Assembly: GCF_019264485.1 (NCBI RefSeq)
Contig: NZ_JAHVAA010000011.1
Span: forward strand, 62,001 to 126,000
Reading direction: 5' to 3'
Origin: Sediminibacterium sp.
GTDB lineage: Bacteria > Bacteroidota > Bacteroidia > Chitinophagales > Chitinophagaceae
Length of the DNA stretch: 64,000 nucleotides
Every line of letters begins with the position of its first letter. Positions within the stretch are counted from its first letter, which is position 1. The position numbers and the translations under genes are program-made. Shown piece after piece: positions 46,246 to 54,571 of the stretch. Under the pieces are notes generated by a model. The model was not told where the DNA came from, searched no databases, and saw nothing but the letters and a program-made list of their open reading frames with translations.

Positions 46246-46352
46246 GATGGTATTAGTTTGTTGTTGTAAATGATGAGGTATGAAAGTTAGAAAATTATTT
46301 GTGAATTAAAATGAATAGTTGCTTTAAAAAATTTTAACGGTCAATACACATT

Positions 46353-48200
46353 TTACTCTCTTACTTCCAAAAGACTCAATTTCCCGTCCATGGTAGCAGC
46401 TAATATTCTGTTGCTGCTAAGCATATTTACTGTATTCACCATCGAATTATCGATTTTATATACCCATTTCTTTTCCCTTTTAATGGGGTCAATGGCATAT
46501 ACACGGCCGCTTTTGGTGCCGAATACAACTGTATGCTGCTTTTCAATCAGCATAGAAGGTACATGTTCATAGCCAAAACCACAGTCAATCTTCCAGGCAA
46601 CAGCCTGTTTCTCGCGTGAAGTTGGGAAAGCCACCATATAATCGTTCATGGTTTTTCCATATACCCACTGACCGTCTTCAGAAATACCAATTGATTCTCT
46701 CACTGTTGCTTCATTGTTTCTCCATAAAGTAGTACCGGTAAGCAGATCTATGGCGGTGAGGTAACGATCGGGAGCTACTATATAAACCACATCATCTTTT
46801 ACAACCGGGATACAGGCGGCCGGCGAAAAATTGCGCACCAACGATCCGTTGTTCCATTTCCAGTTGAGTTTACCCGTTTTTATATCCAGCGCATATAAGT
46901 GACGGTCCCAGGCACCAAATAAAACCTGATTGCCATGTATTACAGGAGTGCTCATTACGGGCCCTTCCAGTTCAGCAAAACGCCAGATTTCTTTGCCCGA
47001 ATTCAGTTCAATAGCCCGGAAACAATGATCGCTGGCACCTATATAAACTATTCCGTCCTTAATCAGGGGAGAACCCAATACAGCCGCATTGGCTTTGTAT
47101 TTCCATAACAGTTTGCCTTTTGTTGTTTCAAAACAATACACAAAGCCATCACCAGCACCTATTACCATTTGCTTTTTATCGATGGCCGGTGAAGAAAATA
47201 CGGAACCTCCGGTTTGAAAGCCCCATTTCTTTTTACCCGTTTGTATATCGAGGGCAGTAATATTACCAAGGCTGTTACCAAAGAATACCAACTGGCCATT
47301 GGTGGCCGGTGTAGAAATTACATTTGCTTCAGAGCTGTAATACCATTTGGGCTTCACCTGAGGGAAACTGTCATTCACTGCATAGGAAGGGCGCAAACTG
47401 GCTGAACTTTTCTGGTAGGCATGCTTCTCAATCTTTACTCCTGCCCAGGGCGCGAGTGTTTGCTTGCCTGGTCTTCTTTCTGAGAAAATGAGGGAATCTG
47501 ATCTTACATCTACCAGGTTATATCCTCCAAGTTCAGCTTTGGCCCGTAGGTTCGACCTGCCCATTACGGCAGGAATACCTTCAAAATTCATGGCACGGTT
47601 GGCATGGCCATGCCCACACAAAGCGGCAATGGTATTTTTTTGTTTCAGACGGTCAATGGCTTCATACCAGTTGTCTAGCCCATTATCAAGGGGGTAATGA
47701 TTAAGGAAGATAAGGGGCTGATCATCTGCCGTTTTACTCAGTTCCTTATCGAGCCAGTTTACCGCATCACGGGGAATATGACCATCACTCATGCGAACAT
47801 AGGGTCCGGAAGCACAACCAATAAAACGAATGCCATTATAGGTAAAAACAAATTTATCGTAACCGAATACCTCAGCAAATGCCACGCCGCCGCTTTCACT
47901 CCAGCCTGTATCATGATTACCGGGGATGATATAGTAAGGCACTTTTAACTCGTCGAGTATGGCCCGGGCTTTTTTAATTTCTTCTGTGGTACCCAGTTCA
48001 GTAATATCGCCGGTTAATACCACAAAAGCGATATCGGTCATCTGGTTAATATCGGCAACCGTTCTTCTGAGGTCTTCCTCGGCACTGCCATTTGGGGAAC
48101 CAATATGTGTATCGGAAATAAAAGCAAAACGAAAAGGCTTGATCTGGGCCTGAGTGGAAATAGTAAAACAAAGAAATAGAAAAGCTATAAAATATTTCAT
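46353..48200 (-). CDS. Secreted metallophosphoesterase fused to a PQQ-like beta-propeller
   Basis: A 615-residue protein with a signal peptide (MKYFIAFLFLCFTISTQAQ). Residues 22-270 form a calcineurin-type phosphoesterase: FISDTHIGSP, VVLTGDITELG, IPGNHDTGW, FLNHYPLD and CGHGHANRA hold the metal ligands. Residues about 275-615 are a PQQ/YWTD-like beta-propeller with repeats such as LDIQTGKKKWGFQTGGSVFS and LDIKTGKLNWKWNNGS. The propeller may bind a ligand or the cell wall. Substrate unknown; the export signal places it in the periplasm. A TACCTTTC box ends 4 nt before the ATG. Confidence 0.9.
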   Translation of the reverse strand: MKYFIAFLFLCFTISTQAQIKPFRFAFISDTHIGSPNGSAEEDLRRTVADINQMTDIAFVVLTGDITELGTTEEIKKARAILDELKVPYYIIPGNHDTGWSESGGVAFAEVFGYDKFVFTYNGIRFIGCASGPYVRMSDGHIPRDAVNWLDKELSKTADDQPLIFLNHYPLDNGLDNWYEAIDRLKQKNTIAALCGHGHANRAMNFEGIPAVMGRSNLRAKAELGGYNLVDVRSDSLIFSERRPGKQTLAPWAGVKIEKHAYQKSSASLRPSYAVNDSFPQVKPKWYYSSEANVISTPATNGQLVFFGNSLGNITALDIQTGKKKWGFQTGGSVFSSPAIDKKQMVIGAGDGFVYCFETTKGKLLWKYKANAAVLGSPLIKDGIVYIGASDHCFRAIELNSGKEIWRFAELEGPVMSTPVIHGNQVLFGAWDRHLYALDIKTGKLNWKWNNGSLVRNFSPAACIPVVKDDVVYIVAPDRYLTAIDLLTGTTLWRNNEATVRESIGISEDGQWVYGKTMNDYMVAFPTSREKQAVAWKIDCGFGYEHVPSMLIEKQHTVVFGTKSGRVYAIDPIKREKKWVYKIDNSMVNTVNMLSSNRILAATMDGKLSLLEVRE

Positions 48201-48204
48201 AGCG

Positions 48205-48212
48205 GAAAGGTA
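48205..48212 (-). promoter_or_regulatory. Promoter-like box TACCTTTC, 4 nt before the phosphoesterase ATG
   Basis: On the minus strand TACCTTTC matches TANNTTTG except for the last base and is followed by CGCT and the ATG. The spacing equals that at the hydrolase, gltX, deacetylase and tatD genes. Confidence 0.35.
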
Positions 48213-48258
48213 CAGACTATATAAAAAGAAAATAGATAGATGCCGTAATTTTAGTGTT

Positions 48259-48699
48259 ATGGATGCAATAGAACAAGATAAGTCTGTAAAGGTGGAAGGA
48301 TTTGATGTTTATGGTCAGTTAATCATCTGGATATTGACAGTATTGGTATTTTCTATTTTTTGGGTAGATACCCGTTATTTAAATAACAGTGCATGGGTAT
48401 TAGTGGTATTTTATCATGCTGTTGGCCTGCTCGTTTTAGGAGTATGGCAAATGTTTAGTTCTATTGTTTACTATATACAGCTTAAAGAAAAAACTGCCGA
48501 AAATATCTTTTTCAGAAATAATATTTTGACGGGTATAGTGCTTGTAATTTTTTTCGCTATAGTGGTATATGCTCTTTCAAATACAGCAGAAAGTAAAACG
48601 AAGGAAATTACTGGTACCTGCTTTGTGTGTTTTTATTTTCTGCTGATTCATATTCTTGCTATACGCTATTGGTTATACATAAAAAAGCTATATTCATAA
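48259..48699 (+). CDS. Four-TM membrane protein, paralogue 1
   Basis: A 146-residue protein starting at MDAIEQDKSVKVEGFDVYGQ (48259); the longer ORF reads into the divergent gene. Four TM segments lie at about 20-38, 48-72, 86-106 and 116-135. Diagnostic stretches VYGQLIIWIL, GLLVLGVWQMFSS and AIRYWLYIKK recur in the protein at 49105, so these are tandem duplicates. I do not recognise the family and no charged pore or enzyme motif is visible. Confidence 0.7.
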   Translation: MDAIEQDKSVKVEGFDVYGQLIIWILTVLVFSIFWVDTRYLNNSAWVLVVFYHAVGLLVLGVWQMFSSIVYYIQLKEKTAENIFFRNNILTGIVLVIFFAIVVYALSNTAESKTKEITGTCFVCFYFLLIHILAIRYWLYIKKLYS

Positions 48700-48743
48700 T
48701 GCAAGAGGTGAAAACAACTATCTGTAAGCTTTAATATTAAAGT

Positions 48744-49103
48744 ATGTCATTCAATCAAACCTTATTTAAAAAAGCCGATATCATAATCCAGTCGGCAGCA
48801 CTGGTTATCATTGGAGCCATCTGGTTTTTTGATTCAGATTTAGCCATGATGAGCTTTTTTCTGGGTATTGGAAGTTGGCAGTTAATCAGCATGACCATCC
48901 ACCTTGTTCAACGATGGAACCAGGTTTTTTTAGGCAGGCGGATTTATCAGTATACTTTGTTATCTCTCATACTTATTTTCCTGATTAGCCTGGTGAATGC
49001 CACAGTCATGGTTTGGGTTTTATACCTGTTGCTTTTTATTACACCGCTTCTCGCATTTTATTACCTCGTTATTTGTTATGTAGAAGTTTTTGGGAGAAAA
49101 TAA
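48744..49103 (+). CDS. Four-TM membrane protein, paralogue 2
   Basis: A 119-residue protein with four TM segments (IIIQSAALVIIGAIWFF, FFLGIGSWQLISMTIHLV, YTLLSLILIFLISLVNAT, VLYLLLFITPLLAFYYLVI). The segment GIGSWQLISM corresponds to GVWQMFSS and GIWQMVSTLV of its neighbours, so it is a shorter, diverged member of the same set. Function unknown. It is followed after 1 bp by the third member. Confidence 0.7.
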   Translation: MSFNQTLFKKADIIIQSAALVIIGAIWFFDSDLAMMSFFLGIGSWQLISMTIHLVQRWNQVFLGRRIYQYTLLSLILIFLISLVNATVMVWVLYLLLFITPLLAFYYLVICYVEVFGRK

Positions 49104-49104
49104 T

Positions 49105-49530
49105 ATGAAAAAATCGATATGGTGTAATGCAGATATCTATGGGCAACTGGCGGTATGGATATTGTCGGTTTTACCCTTTATTTTTTTCATTCAGGAAGCA
49201 TTTAAAAAGAATGACTTTTATATGTTATTGCTCGTACATGGGTTGGGGTTGTTGATTATAGGTATCTGGCAAATGGTGAGTACACTGGTAAACTTATTGT
49301 TTGCTGTTGAGCAACATAAAATGGTTTTCAGGAGGAATCTGTGGGTTGGCCTGATACTAGGTGCGGTATTCTTTGTATGGGCGTATACAGACAATACTGA
49401 ATTTGTATTACCACCTGCTAAATATCCTCAGGCTTATTTAATGGCTGTTTATTTTTTAATTATTGATATAACTGCCTTCAGGTATTGGAGACATATTAAC
49501 TTGTATTACAAACAAATCAATCATGGCTAA
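49105..49530 (+). CDS. Four-TM membrane protein, paralogue 3
   Basis: A 141-residue protein starting at MKKSIWCNADIYGQLAVWIL (49105). The five-residue longer ORF is less likely. It resembles paralogue 1: IYGQLAVWIL, GLLIIGIWQMVS, FRRNLWVGLIL and AFRYWRHINLYY. The stop overlaps the CoA-binding gene by 8 bp, so the four genes form an operon. Function unknown. Confidence 0.72.
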   Translation: MKKSIWCNADIYGQLAVWILSVLPFIFFIQEAFKKNDFYMLLLVHGLGLLIIGIWQMVSTLVNLLFAVEQHKMVFRRNLWVGLILGAVFFVWAYTDNTEFVLPPAKYPQAYLMAVYFLIIDITAFRYWRHINLYYKQINHG

Positions 49531-49885
49531 AAAAACCATTGTGCTGGGAGCTTCCGAAAATCCGTCTCGGTATAGCTTTCTTGCGGTAAACAGGTTACGT
49601 GCCAATGGTCATCCGGTAGTAGCCATAGGCAATAGAAAGGGGCAGATAGGTGATACTACTATTGTTACTGAGCACCCGCCAGAAGAAGGTGTAGATACAA
49701 TAACACTTTACCTTAATCCACAATTGCAGCAACAGTATTACGACTATATTTTTTCAGTGAAACCGAAAAGAATCATCTTCAACCCCGGTACGGAGAATGA
49801 GGAGTTGGAAGAACTGGCAAAGGAAAAAGGTATTGAACCTGTAGAAGCCTGCACACTGGTACTCCTAAGTACAGGTCAATACTAA
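49523..49885 (+). CDS. CoA-binding (Rossmann) protein
   Basis: A 120-residue single CoA-binding domain: KKTIVLGASENPSRYSFLAV (nucleotide loop), YLNPQLQQQYYDYI, KPKRIIFNPGTENEELEELA and the final VEACTLVLLSTGQY. It resembles the YccU family, small cytoplasmic proteins of undefined role. It is the last gene of the membrane-protein operon; a perfect palindrome begins at its stop codon. Confidence 0.88.
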   Translation: MAKKTIVLGASENPSRYSFLAVNRLRANGHPVVAIGNRKGQIGDTTIVTEHPPEEGVDTITLYLNPQLQQQYYDYIFSVKPKRIIFNPGTENEELEELAKEKGIEPVEACTLVLLSTGQY

Positions 49886-49929
49886 ATTCAACCCTTCCCG
49901 GGATTTAAATCCCGGGAAGGGTTGAATTT
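49884..49929. terminator. Perfect 46-bp palindrome overlapping two stop codons
   Basis: Bases 49884-49906 are exactly mirrored by 49907-49929, without spacer. The core is CAACCCTTCCCGGGATTT and its mirror. It contains the end of the TAA of the CoA-binding gene and the start of the stop of the convergent secreted-protein gene. It is a bidirectional terminator; as a perfect palindrome it could also extrude as a cruciform. Confidence 0.9.
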
Positions 49930-51697
49930 ATTTCTTTGGAGTTTTTGTAAGTTTAAACGCTCCGATTTTGGTAGAATAGTTTCTTGCTCCTTTTTTTAAA
50001 TAATCACCCACATACCAGATGGTTTCATCATCAGTGGGGTCAACAGCAGTTTGTGTATAATCTTCCCAGCGAAGTGTTGTTGTTTGAGGAGCTTCACCAT
50101 TTACCAACACCACTTCATTTAAAGTCAATTGCCCCAACGGATCTCCATAATGACGGCCGGCAAAACGCTGACCCGGATAAGCTGATTTACCACCGAAAGA
50201 ATAACCGATACCAATATTGCCTTTTCCATCAATAGCCGGACTGGCCATCCACCGGTAATTGGTATCGGGTGCGTAAGTGCCTTGCTGATATAAGCGGAGA
50301 CTACGGTCTTTATTTACCAGAAATTCATACCAGCGAACGCCACCACCACCTGCAGAGGTATTTACAGAATGAACACCTACAACCGATTCGCGGTTGCCGA
50401 TTCTCCGGTATACCAAACGAGCCATGAGTTTATCTCCCTGTGAGTCGAGACGCTGATCGGTATCGGGTTGGGGAACGGTTTTGGTGAGCTGACCACCGCC
50501 GAGGTATTCATAAGGAGCCACATCAATCTTTACCGGACCTTCTAAACGGGTTTTGGAATGATCTTTCCAGTCAACATAAAATTTCCAAGCATAAATGCCA
50601 TCATCACCCAATACTTTTTTCAACTGCGAACCACCTGCTGCCAGCATAATACTCGGTGAGCCTGGCGGCGGTAATTGTTTACCATCGAGATCGGCATTGA
50701 TGATAAAGTTTACATCTTTAATAATAAAGGATTGCTCTTTGGCATCTTCTCCTTTCAGCATTTTACTCCGATCAACCACGTATGCGTGTTTTTCAATTAC
50801 ATCGTCACCCGTACTCGTGGTGGTATAGTAACCGTCGGGCCATACGGTAGGACGTGGATAATCAGGAAACAACTCACGCTCAAATTCATAACGATAATAA
50901 GTTCCCATGGGATCGGATGTAGTACTGATGGCATAACACATACAATAAGTTCCTTTGTCGGGCGGTCTAGGTCCGGCAGGACGCTGCGCAGGTGGATTAT
51001 TGTTTACAGAAGCAGCCGGAGCCGGAGGCTGGAAGAGTAAAGCGGCTTCTCCCGGTTGTGGCAGCACTCTTTTTGTACCTGTTGTTGTATCTATATTTCT
51101 TGAAATGCCTTTGCGGAAAGTGGGCATTACAATCAGCCATCTGTCTGCCAGTTGGTCGTAACGTACTACTGCATCTCCATTATTAATCTGTTCGCAGGGG
51201 CCACCAAATCCACGGAATACATTTTTTGTTTCAACAGGACCATACAATACACGACCCGATTCAGGATATTTTTTACCTTTTTTAGTAAAGATGGCCATGC
51301 GTGAGTTGACCGTTTGTACTACATGATCCAATCCTACAGCCAGTGAATTATCGGAAGGGTTGCGCATGACTGCGGTACCCTGCGGACCAGTAAAACTTTC
51401 ACCAAGTCCGTCGAAACTGGCTACCAATAAAGGAGCGGTTTTATTGCCAAAACTGGTTTGTTCAACTGCAATGGCTTTTTGATCGAATATTTTTTTATTG
51501 CTAACAGGTGCTGTGAACGCTGTTTTATTTTCATTTACCTGTGGTATTTGCCCGGCTTCTTTTTGAAGCGTACTGAATGGCTTTGAAACATCGTGTTTAA
51601 CTGATGTATTGGTTTTACCCAGGCTTGCTGCAGGGGTATCCTGTGCACAGATACAAGAGCAGGATAAAATCCCGAAAAGGAGGAAAAAAAATTTCAT
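49928..51697 (-). CDS. Large secreted protein of unknown function
   Basis: A 589-residue protein starting at MKFFFLLFGILSCSCICAQ (51697), a clear signal peptide; the frame runs 20 residues further upstream. Visible patterns include AVGLDHVVQTVNSRMAIFTK, RYDQLADRWLIVMPTF, WPDGYYTTTSTGDDV and WMASPAIDGKGNIGIGYSFG. The repeated strand-and-loop pattern suggests a beta-propeller. A Pro-rich insert lies at about 240-260. No catalytic motif is recognised, and a T9SS tail is not evident. Confidence 0.7.
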   Translation of the reverse strand: MKFFFLLFGILSCSCICAQDTPAASLGKTNTSVKHDVSKPFSTLQKEAGQIPQVNENKTAFTAPVSNKKIFDQKAIAVEQTSFGNKTAPLLVASFDGLGESFTGPQGTAVMRNPSDNSLAVGLDHVVQTVNSRMAIFTKKGKKYPESGRVLYGPVETKNVFRGFGGPCEQINNGDAVVRYDQLADRWLIVMPTFRKGISRNIDTTTGTKRVLPQPGEAALLFQPPAPAASVNNNPPAQRPAGPRPPDKGTYCMCYAISTTSDPMGTYYRYEFERELFPDYPRPTVWPDGYYTTTSTGDDVIEKHAYVVDRSKMLKGEDAKEQSFIIKDVNFIINADLDGKQLPPPGSPSIMLAAGGSQLKKVLGDDGIYAWKFYVDWKDHSKTRLEGPVKIDVAPYEYLGGGQLTKTVPQPDTDQRLDSQGDKLMARLVYRRIGNRESVVGVHSVNTSAGGGGVRWYEFLVNKDRSLRLYQQGTYAPDTNYRWMASPAIDGKGNIGIGYSFGGKSAYPGQRFAGRHYGDPLGQLTLNEVVLVNGEAPQTTTLRWEDYTQTAVDPTDDETIWYVGDYLKKGARNYSTKIGAFKLTKTPKK

Positions 51698-51955
51698 GTT
51701 AGTAGAATCTAAAGGGTGACAAAACAATGATGAGTATTGCATTTTGCAATAAATCAATCATTCCCTGAAACTATAAACTCCATTACTCGCGGGGTTCTTA
51801 TTTTTTGTTGGGTATTTATCTGTTTTTAACAATAGCTACGATTCATCGTGTTAGCTCTATAAGTCAGCGAAAAAATCAGTGTTTTCACCCATTTTTATAT
51901 TAAAACAAACGCCTATTCTTGTGTCAATTAATGAGTTCATTTTAATACATGTTTT

Positions 51956-52612
51956 ATGAGAAAAGTACTGAGTCTTGGTATATGCATATTGATTATGGGA
52001 ACAGGTGTTCTTTATGCACAGGAAAAAAGAATATCCATTGAAGCAAACTATGGGTTTCAGCGTAATTTTTTTGTAGATGATTATGATGAGTCCCCAAACT
52101 CTTTTTCAGACATTAATTTTTACAATAAATCAGTTATTGGTGCAATTGGTGGGCTTGAAATAAAATACCGTATTGGTAAACGAAATAAACTTGGACTTGG
52201 TTATGCCAGTTCATCAAACAGCCGGGTACTTTCTTATTCAGGCGTGGTAAATGGGGTTGGGATCGGAATTCTTGATTTTCCCATCACACATAAAAACCAA
52301 TTTTATCAGGTGAATTATGAATTTGGTATAGGAGGTTCTAAGTCAAACTTTTCTGTAGAAGCAGGATTCTTTTACTTAAGATCTTTTCAGCAAGAGGTAG
52401 AAATATCTTCCTTTCGGAGAACTGTCCTGTTTGAAGAACGTAATTTCAAAAATAGCAGGTTAGAAGAAGGTGGTGCTTTTATCGGATTTTCCTATATGGC
52501 GAAGATTGATACAAGATTTCGTCTGGGTATCAGAAGCAGGTTCTATTACCTCATATCTACAAATAGCCCGGAAGCCCTTACAGTAACACCAACACTGTCA
52601 TATAATTTTTAA
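51956..52612 (+). CDS. Outer-membrane beta-barrel protein
   Basis: A 218-residue protein with a signal peptide (MRKVLSLGICILIMGTGVLYAQ), alternating amphipathic strands (IEANYGFQRNFFV, LEIKYRIGKRNKLGLGYASS, NFSVEAGFFYLRSF, TRFRLGIRSRFYYLIS) and a final aromatic residue (TPTLSYNF), as needed for barrel assembly. The size suggests an 8-strand barrel. Function unknown. Its 3' coding end forms one arm of a terminator. Confidence 0.8.
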   Translation: MRKVLSLGICILIMGTGVLYAQEKRISIEANYGFQRNFFVDDYDESPNSFSDINFYNKSVIGAIGGLEIKYRIGKRNKLGLGYASSSNSRVLSYSGVVNGVGIGILDFPITHKNQFYQVNYEFGIGGSKSNFSVEAGFFYLRSFQQEVEISSFRRTVLFEERNFKNSRLEEGGAFIGFSYMAKIDTRFRLGIRSRFYYLISTNSPEALTVTPTLSYNF

Positions 52613-52630
52613 TGAACAGTGTTGGTGTTA
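52584..52630. terminator. 15-bp hairpin with one arm inside a coding region
   Basis: TAACACCAACACTGT (52584-52598, encoding the C-terminus of the barrel protein) is perfectly mirrored at 52616-52630. It sits between convergent genes. Confidence 0.7.
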
Positions 52631-52672
52631 TGTATTTCCAAAATTAAACAGGGTGGACTTGTATTGGGAGAA

Positions 52673-53449
52673 TTAGTTTCCCTTAAATATTGCTTTTCTT
52701 TTTTCCAGAAAGGCGCTTGTTCCTTCTTTCATATCAGCCGTTGCAAAACAATCACCAAAAGCATTCACCTCAACAGTAAAACCATCTCTGGTTTCATCAA
52801 ATACGGCATTGGCACTTTCAATGCATTTGGCAACAGCTATGGGTGCTTTGGTATTAATCAGTTCCAGTATGGCAATTGCTTTTTTTATGAGTTCATCCTG
52901 TGGTACCACATAATTTACCAGACCCAGTTGAAGGGCTATATTGGCATCAATCATACCGGCACTCATCAGTAACTCTAAAGCACGGCCTTTGCCAATTAAT
53001 TGAACAAGTCGCTGTGTACCACCATAACCGGGTATCAGCCCAAGATTTACTTCAGGCTGACCAAATTTCGCATTTTCAGCAGCCAGTCTGAAATGGCAAC
53101 TCATGGCCAGCTCACAACCGCCGCCGAGTGCAAAACCATTTACACAGGCAACAACAGGTTTGGGAGAGCGTTCAATCTTAAAGAAAATATCCTGCCCTCT
53201 TTTAGCCAGTGCCTTACCTTCTTCCACAGAAGCTCCACTGAATTCGCTGATATCGGCACCAGCTACAAATGCCTTTGGTCCGGCGCCGGTAATGATGACA
53301 GATTTAATTTCATCATTTCGGTACACTTCATCCATTACATTATCCAGGTCAGACATTACCTGTTGGTTCAGGGCATTGAGTTTATCGGGACGGTTAATGG
53401 TAATAGTGAAAATACCATTCTCCAAATGGGTGACTAATGTTTGATACAT
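52673..53449 (-). CDS. Enoyl-CoA hydratase/isomerase
   Basis: A 258-residue crotonase-fold enzyme of standard length. Motifs: ITINRPDKLNALNQQV, KAFVAGADISEF, NGFALGGGCELAMSCH (oxyanion hole and first Glu) and FGQPEVNLGLIPGYGGTQRL (second Glu). It probably hydrates enoyl-CoA in beta-oxidation. Chain length is unknown. On the minus strand a perfect TATTTTTG box (53465-53472) ends 15 nt before the ATG. Confidence 0.92.
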   Translation of the reverse strand: MYQTLVTHLENGIFTITINRPDKLNALNQQVMSDLDNVMDEVYRNDEIKSVIITGAGPKAFVAGADISEFSGASVEEGKALAKRGQDIFFKIERSPKPVVACVNGFALGGGCELAMSCHFRLAAENAKFGQPEVNLGLIPGYGGTQRLVQLIGKGRALELLMSAGMIDANIALQLGLVNYVVPQDELIKKAIAILELINTKAPIAVAKCIESANAVFDETRDGFTVEVNAFGDCFATADMKEGTSAFLEKRKAIFKGN

Positions 53450-53505
53450 GGCAATCTATTTCTGCAAAAATACGGGAGCTGCCGTGTTCTTTTGTATTTT
53501 GTAAT

Positions 53506-54108
53506 ATGAATCTGATTGAAGTTATACTTTACACAGGTATTTTCGTTTTTGCTGCAACCGGTGCACTTAAGGCAAGGGCGCATCAAATGGATATTTTTGG
53601 TGCTGCTGTGGTAGCTTTTGCAACAGCATACGGCGGCGGAACTATTCGTGATCTGCTGATTGGTGTTCGCCCGGTGAACTGGGTAAACGATTATTTAGCA
53701 TTGGCACTTGTGGTGTCTGCCGTATTAATCATCTCTTTATTAAAAACCAATCCTGCACGTTTCAGAAGAACTTTATTCTTTACTGATGCTATTGGTTTGG
53801 GGATGTTTACCGCGGGAGGTATAGAGCGTAGTCTTTTGTTCGGAATCAATGAAGGTTATGCGGTTATCATGGGTGTAATGTCTGCTACTTTTGGTGGCCT
53901 GATTGCAGATATTATCTGCGGAGAGGTTCCCAACCTGCTGAAAAAAGGAGAACTGTATGCAACGGCCTGTGCAATTGGAGGTATTATCTATATCCTGTTA
54001 AAAAAAATCGGACTGGAGTATAATCTTGGTTTATTTATTTGTGTAGTCATCATTGTAGGAATACGTATTCTCTCGAAACGTAAGCGACTTCAGTTGCCTG
54101 AGATATGA
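53506..54108 (+). CDS. TRIC-type (UPF0126) cation channel protein
   Basis: A 200-residue protein starting at MNLIEVILYTGIFVFAATGA (53506); the 23 extra upstream residues overlap the divergent gene and are unlikely. Two repeats of three TM helices plus one carry the family motif ATAYGGGTIRDLLIG (about 40-54) and TFGGLIADIICGEVP (about 125-139). Bacterial TRIC proteins form trimeric K+-selective channels. It lies convergent with the B12-binding gene. Confidence 0.9.
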   Translation: MNLIEVILYTGIFVFAATGALKARAHQMDIFGAAVVAFATAYGGGTIRDLLIGVRPVNWVNDYLALALVVSAVLIISLLKTNPARFRRTLFFTDAIGLGMFTAGGIERSLLFGINEGYAVIMGVMSATFGGLIADIICGEVPNLLKKGELYATACAIGGIIYILLKKIGLEYNLGLFICVVIIVGIRILSKRKRLQLPEI

Positions 54109-54124
54109 GTTGATAATGACAGGG

Positions 54125-54541
54125 CTAAAAAGTTCTGTGGGTAGCTGTCCATTCAGCAATATAACCGGCTATTTCACTGGTAGCGGTACCGGGAGCAAAC
54201 AGTTTTCCCACACCCATTTCATTCAATGTTTTCATATCGTCTTCCGGAATAATTCCTCCGCCCGTGAGTAATACGTCATTCATGCCTTTTTCTTTAAGCA
54301 ATTGTACCACTTTGGGAAATACAGTCATGTGGGCACCACTTAATATGCTGATACCAATTGCGTCAACGTCTTCCTGTAAGGCTGCATTTACCACCATTTC
54401 AGGTGTCTGGCGAAGACCGGTATAAATTACTTCCATACCTGCATCACGTAATGCCGTTGCAATTACTTTAGCGCCGCGGTCATGACCATCCAAACCCACT
54501 TTAGCCACCAATACCCGAACAGGACGTTTTGAATTACTCAT
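54125..54541 (-). CDS. Cobalamin-binding protein (methylmalonyl-CoA mutase small-domain type)
   Basis: A 138-residue B12-binding domain. [18 protein letters not shown] holds the DxHxxG cobalt-ligand motif, followed by SILSGAHM and [11 protein letters not shown]. It matches the free-standing cobalamin subunits of acyl-CoA mutases. The partner catalytic subunit is not in the window. Its likely role is methylmalonyl-CoA or isobutyryl-CoA mutation. Confidence 0.9.
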   Translation of the reverse strand: MSNSKRPVRVLVAKVGLDGHDRGAKVIATALRDAGMEVIYTGLRQTPEMVVNAALQEDVDAIGISILSGAHMTVFPKVVQLLKEKGMNDVLLTGGGIIPEDDMKTLNEMGVGKLFAPGTATSEIAGYIAEWTATHRTF

Positions 54542-54571
54542 GCAATCGATTTAGGCTGTAAAAATAAGGAA

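Noticed and set aside
46058..46273. 71-residue Phe/Ala-rich ORF opposite the H1-like gene
   Set aside because: Complement of the KKAA repeats; the apparent hydrophobic protein is an artefact.
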